From Flavobacterium sp. (GTDB lineage: Bacteria > Bacteroidota > Bacteroidia > Flavobacteriales > Flavobacteriaceae): 15,661 nt of DNA. Both the position numbers and the translations under genes were made by a program. The stretch covers positions 7,166 to 22,826 of the forward strand of contig DMHA01000375.1 in assembly GCA_003449615.1 (NCBI GenBank), written 5' to 3'. Every line of letters begins with the position of its first letter. Within the stretch, counting starts at the first letter, position 1. Shown piece after piece: positions 13,582-15,661 of the stretch. The notes under the pieces are model-generated. The model ran no database searches and had not been told where the DNA came from. It was given only the letters and a program-made list of their open reading frames with translations.

Positions 13582-13612
13582 CCTGCAATTTGATACTTTG
13601 CAGGTTTTTTTT
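13582..13612 (+). terminator. Intrinsic terminator after DUF5053
   Basis: CCTGCAA (13582-13588) and TTGCAGG (13598-13604) form a perfect 7-bp stem with a 9-nt loop, followed by eight T residues. It lies 27 nt past the stop codon and insulates the MarR operon. Confidence 0.88.
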
Positions 13613-13689
13613 GTTTTCAAAAATATTTGAAAAAATAAATACAAAGCCAGCAAATCACTCGCTACCTTTTGATTTTTTGCCCTAAAAAC

Positions 13690-13731
13690 GGAAATTTTGT
13701 TTTTGTGAATGGAAATTTGGATTTTGCGATG
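13690..13731. repeat. Direct repeat, two 21-bp units
   Basis: Two consecutive 21-bp units (13690-13710 and 13711-13731) share about 16 of 21 bases, both starting GGAAATTT and containing TTTTG. They lie between the DUF5053 terminator and the MarR operators. The spacing of two helical turns would suit a direct-repeat protein site, but chance in AT-rich DNA cannot be ruled out. Confidence 0.35.
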
Positions 13732-13780
13732 ATACTAATCACTCCTACTCTCAATAAAATTAACAAAAAAATAACACAAC

Positions 13781-13826
13781 ATTTGTATATACAAATAAAT
13801 ATCACACTACATTTGTACCAACAAAT
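13781..13826 (+). promoter_or_regulatory. Twin MarR operators overlapping the promoter
   Basis: A perfect 16-bp palindrome, ATTTGTATATACAAAT (13781-13796), and a second copy with identical 6-bp arms, ATTTGTACCAACAAAT (13811-13826), lie exactly 30 bp apart just upstream of the marR-like gene. TACATTTG (13808-13815), a match to the -7 consensus, runs into the second copy, and a TTTG at 13782-13785 in the first could serve as -33, although the 22-nt spacing is longer than usual. Binding to both sites would block the polymerase, implying autorepression of the marR-nitroreductase-yceI operon. A further dyad, ATATTC/GAATAT (13828-13843), reaches the start codon. Confidence 0.7.
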
Positions 13827-13841
13827 AATATTCATACGAAT

Positions 13842-14294
13842 ATGAAAATTGAAGATGTTATAAAATCGACTGTACCGATGGAGAATTCCAAAAAAATTAT
13901 CCTCAATATTATGTACACCCAAAATATTCTTGCCGAAAAGTTTAATGAGCTTTTAAAGCATTACGACATATCTGGAGAACAATACAATGTACTAAGAATA
14001 TTGAGAGGACAAAAGGGAAATCCAGCCAATATGTGTGTCATTCAAGAGAGAATGTTAGCCAAAACCAGTAATACAACACGATTAGTCGATAAATTATTAC
14101 TCAAAGAATTAGTAACACGAGAAGTTTGTCCTGTGAATCGACGCAAAATTGAGGTTGCCATTACCCAAAAAGGATTAGATGTCTTAAAAGAATTAGATCC
14201 AAAAGTAAAAAACCACGAAGAATCTTTTTCGAAAAATTTGAATGAAGAAGAAATAGTTTTATTAAACCAATTATTAGAAAAATATAGAAATTAA
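13842..14294 (+). CDS. MarR family transcriptional regulator
   Basis: A 150-residue winged-helix protein. The N-terminal helices (about 15-40) form the dimer interface; the DNA-binding part runs through QYNVLRILRGQKGN (47-60), recognition helix TSNTTRLVDKLLLK (75-88) and wing REVCPVNRRKIEV (93-105), where NRR replaces the common DxR. The C-terminal helices (about 110-148) close the dimer. Two cysteines, Cys65 and Cys96 (in the wing), could in principle sense thiol oxidation, but this is speculation. It is the first gene of an operon with a nitroreductase (17-nt gap) and YceI, and is likely the repressor binding the twin palindromes upstream. Confidence 0.92.
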   Translation: MKIEDVIKSTVPMENSKKIILNIMYTQNILAEKFNELLKHYDISGEQYNVLRILRGQKGNPANMCVIQERMLAKTSNTTRLVDKLLLKELVTREVCPVNRRKIEVAITQKGLDVLKELDPKVKNHEESFSKNLNEEEIVLLNQLLEKYRN

Positions 14295-14311
14295 TAAACA
14301 CAAAACAAATT

Positions 14312-14944
14312 ATGAGTACTTTTTTAGAAAACCAAAACTGGAGATACGCAACAAAAAAATTTGACTCCGCCAAAAAAATTTCAAACGAAGATTTAAAAAC
14401 GCTAAAAGAAGCCATCCGATTGAGTTCGTCTTCTTATGGTTTGCAACCTTACACAGTTTTTATTATTGAAAATCCGGATTTGAGAGCCAAAATTCAACCC
14501 GCAGCTTGGGGACAATCGCAAATTGTTGATGCTTCACATTTAATAGTTTTTGCCAATCGAACCAATGTTACCGACGAAGACATTGACAGTTATTTGAAAA
14601 ACGTTGCTCAAACCAGAAATCTACCCGATACCGCTGTAAAAGGTTATGGCGATTTTATGAAAGGCGGAATTGGAGCAAAATCGGTGGAAGAAAAAGCAAT
14701 TTGGACTTCAAAACAAACCTATTTGGCTTTAGCCAATTTGATGAACGCTGCCGCCGAATTAAAAATTGATGTTACTCCGATGGAAGGTTTTGTTCCCGCA
14801 CAAGTAAACGAAATATTGGGATTTGACAAATTGGGATTGAATGCCTCATTGTTAGCTCCAATTGGTTATAGAAGCACAGAAGAGGCCACTCAACATCTAA
14901 AAAAAGTTAGAAAATCAAACGAAGAATTATTTATTACACTTTAA
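14312..14944 (+). CDS. NAD(P)H-dependent oxidoreductase, nitroreductase family
   Basis: A 210-residue FMN flavoprotein of the NfsB-like nitroreductase family, which reduces quinones or nitro compounds with NAD(P)H. The N-terminal WRYATKKFD (10-18) and SSSSYGLQPY (38-47) are the FMN-phosphate and ribityl binding segments; the LANLMNAAAELKIDVTPMEGF stretch and the closing LAPIGYRSTEEA region are typical. Length is normal. It lies between marR and yceI in one transcript (17- and 26-nt gaps), suggesting induction when the MarR protein releases DNA, for instance on contact with quinones or other electrophiles; the inducer is not known. Confidence 0.92.
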   Translation: MSTFLENQNWRYATKKFDSAKKISNEDLKTLKEAIRLSSSSYGLQPYTVFIIENPDLRAKIQPAAWGQSQIVDASHLIVFANRTNVTDEDIDSYLKNVAQTRNLPDTAVKGYGDFMKGGIGAKSVEEKAIWTSKQTYLALANLMNAAAELKIDVTPMEGFVPAQVNEILGFDKLGLNASLLAPIGYRSTEEATQHLKKVRKSNEELFITL

Positions 14945-14970
14945 TTATTAACCAAAAAAAAAATTACATT

Positions 14971-15537
14971 ATGAAAAATTTAAAATCAATTGCATTAGCA
15001 TTAGTAGTAGTTTTATCTACAGCAACAGTATCTGCTCAAACAAAAAACATCAATACTAGCACAAGTACAATCGAATGGTTAGCCAAAAAAGTAACCGGAC
15101 AGCACAACGGGACAGTAAACTTTAAAGACGGTGCTTTAGTATTCAAAGGAAAAAAATTAAAAGGAGGAACTTTCACAGTAGATATGACCTCTCTGACAGC
15201 AACCGATTTATCTGGCGAATATCAAGGAAAATTGAACGGTCACTTGAAAGCAGATGATTTCTTTGGAACTGATAAATTTCCTACTGCAAAATTAGTTTTC
15301 AAAAAAATTGGAACTAAATCAGCTAATGTTTACAATGTAACAGCCGATTTAACAATTAAAGGAATCACTAAACCTGTTATTTTTGATTTGACTGTAAACG
15401 GAGATACTGCCTCAACAACTTTCAATGTTGATCGTACAAAATATGACATTAAATACAATTCAAAATCATTCTTCGGAAGCATTGGAGACAAAGCAATAAA
15501 TGACGAATTTGAATTGAAAGTGAATTTGAAATTCTAA
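14971..15537 (+). CDS. YceI family periplasmic lipid-binding protein
   Basis: The 188-residue product has a clear signal peptide (1-22, ending VSAQ) and the YceI beta-barrel domain, an extended lipocalin-like fold that in relatives binds polyisoprenoid (ubiquinone-like) molecules. Typical features are STIEWLAKKVTGQHNGTVNF (32-51), a VDMTSL segment (70-75), HLKADDFFGTDKFPTAKLVF (91-110), LTIKGITKPVIFDL (127-140) and the final NDEFELKVNLKF. It is the last gene of the marR-nitroreductase-yceI operon, followed by a strong terminator. A quinone-reducing enzyme next to an isoprenoid carrier fits a joint role, but this is inference. Confidence 0.93.
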   Translation: MKNLKSIALALVVVLSTATVSAQTKNINTSTSTIEWLAKKVTGQHNGTVNFKDGALVFKGKKLKGGTFTVDMTSLTATDLSGEYQGKLNGHLKADDFFGTDKFPTAKLVFKKIGTKSANVYNVTADLTIKGITKPVIFDLTVNGDTASTTFNVDRTKYDIKYNSKSFFGSIGDKAINDEFELKVNLKF

Positions 15538-15570
15538 TTCAAAACATATTTATCTGAATAATTATTCTAC

Positions 15571-15613
15571 AAAAAAGCCTATAAGATTTCAAATTCTTAT
15601 AGGCTTTTTTTTT
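15571..15613 (+). terminator. Intrinsic terminator of the marR operon
   Basis: GCCTATAAGA (15577-15586) and TCTTATAGGC (15595-15604) form a perfect 10-bp stem with an 8-nt loop; six flanking A residues (15571-15576) can extend pairing into the nine-T run (15605-15613). It would work on both strands, as expected before a convergent gene. The remaining 48 bases of the window hold no supportable feature. Confidence 0.92.
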
Positions 15614-15661
15614 AAATCCTTGAATAGATTTATTCCTTAGTAACAGTTTTTAAATAAAGTG

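Noticed and set aside
13662..13922. Leftward open frame of 86 codons across the MarR promoter
   Set aside because: It covers the operators and the start of the MarR gene, and its translation is low-complexity hydrophobic sequence, as expected from AT-rich non-coding DNA.
15614..15661. Possible 3' end of a leftward gene at the window edge
   Set aside because: A short open stretch ending in TAA on the minus strand exists, but 48 bases are too few to support a gene.
1..15661. CRISPR array, tRNA, rRNA or insertion sequence
   Set aside because: No regularly spaced repeats, cloverleaf-like sequence, rRNA motif or transposase-like protein was seen on either strand.

Overview
The window is AT-rich chromosomal DNA from a member of the Bacteroidetes, most likely a Flavobacterium or close relative. 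This rests on three things: Bacteroidetes-type promoter sequences (TAnnTTTG at -7, sometimes with TTTG at -33) and weak Shine-Dalgarno sites; Bacteroidetes-flavoured families (DUF5053, a Nif3/coiled-coil 'zinc ribbon' pair, a short RsmI-like methylase, MarR-nitroreductase-YceI); and short intergenic repeats of the CACGAATT / ACACAGATT type that I associate with flavobacterial genomes. No rRNA, tRNA, CRISPR array, transposase or prophage structural gene was seen.

Layout. 1-880: a GC-rich hairpin repeat, a tetrapyrrole-methylase-family gene (+), and a hairpin repeat between convergent genes. 883-6178 is a leftward block. Read in its own direction it is: DUF2683-like antitoxin, YoeB/Txe toxin, lpxK (lipid A 4'-kinase), purine nucleoside phosphorylase, GNAT acetyltransferase, a ~270-bp nested palindrome, mltG (septal glycan terminase), then a small exported lysozyme-like protein. 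6282-9176 is rightward: a Nif3-family protein, a coiled-coil protein whose zinc-ribbon cysteines are all gone, tandem terminators, and an alpha/beta hydrolase. 9226-12948 is leftward: a DUF4160-DUF2442 pair, a lipoprotein with a small c-type cytochrome, a GapN-like aldehyde dehydrogenase and a rhodanese. 13132-15537 is rightward: a 42-residue ORF plus a DUF5053 gene with its own terminator, then a MarR regulator, an NAD(P)H nitroreductase and a YceI protein, closed by a strong terminator.

How the genes work together. Housekeeping cell-envelope functions (lpxK, mltG, a lysozyme-like enzyme, lipoprotein, periplasmic cytochrome, YceI) dominate. The toxin-antitoxin pair sits directly upstream of the essential gene lpxK, whose start codon lies 4 nt past the toxin stop, so lpxK probably depends at least partly on the antitoxin promoter. 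The MarR-nitroreductase-YceI operon carries two inverted-repeat operators 30 bp apart that overlap the best promoter match, which points to autorepression.

The observations most worth following up are: the TA module fused to lpxK; an Asn-to-Asp change at the base-specificity position of the nucleoside phosphorylase; an in-frame palindromic 'LPAGR' insertion near the C terminus of the Nif3 protein; the cysteine-free zinc ribbon; the nested palindrome between the GNAT gene and mltG; and the twin MarR operators. I do not see a clearly new multigene system. The DUF4160-DUF2442 pair and the 42-aa ORF/DUF5053 pair are the least understood modules.
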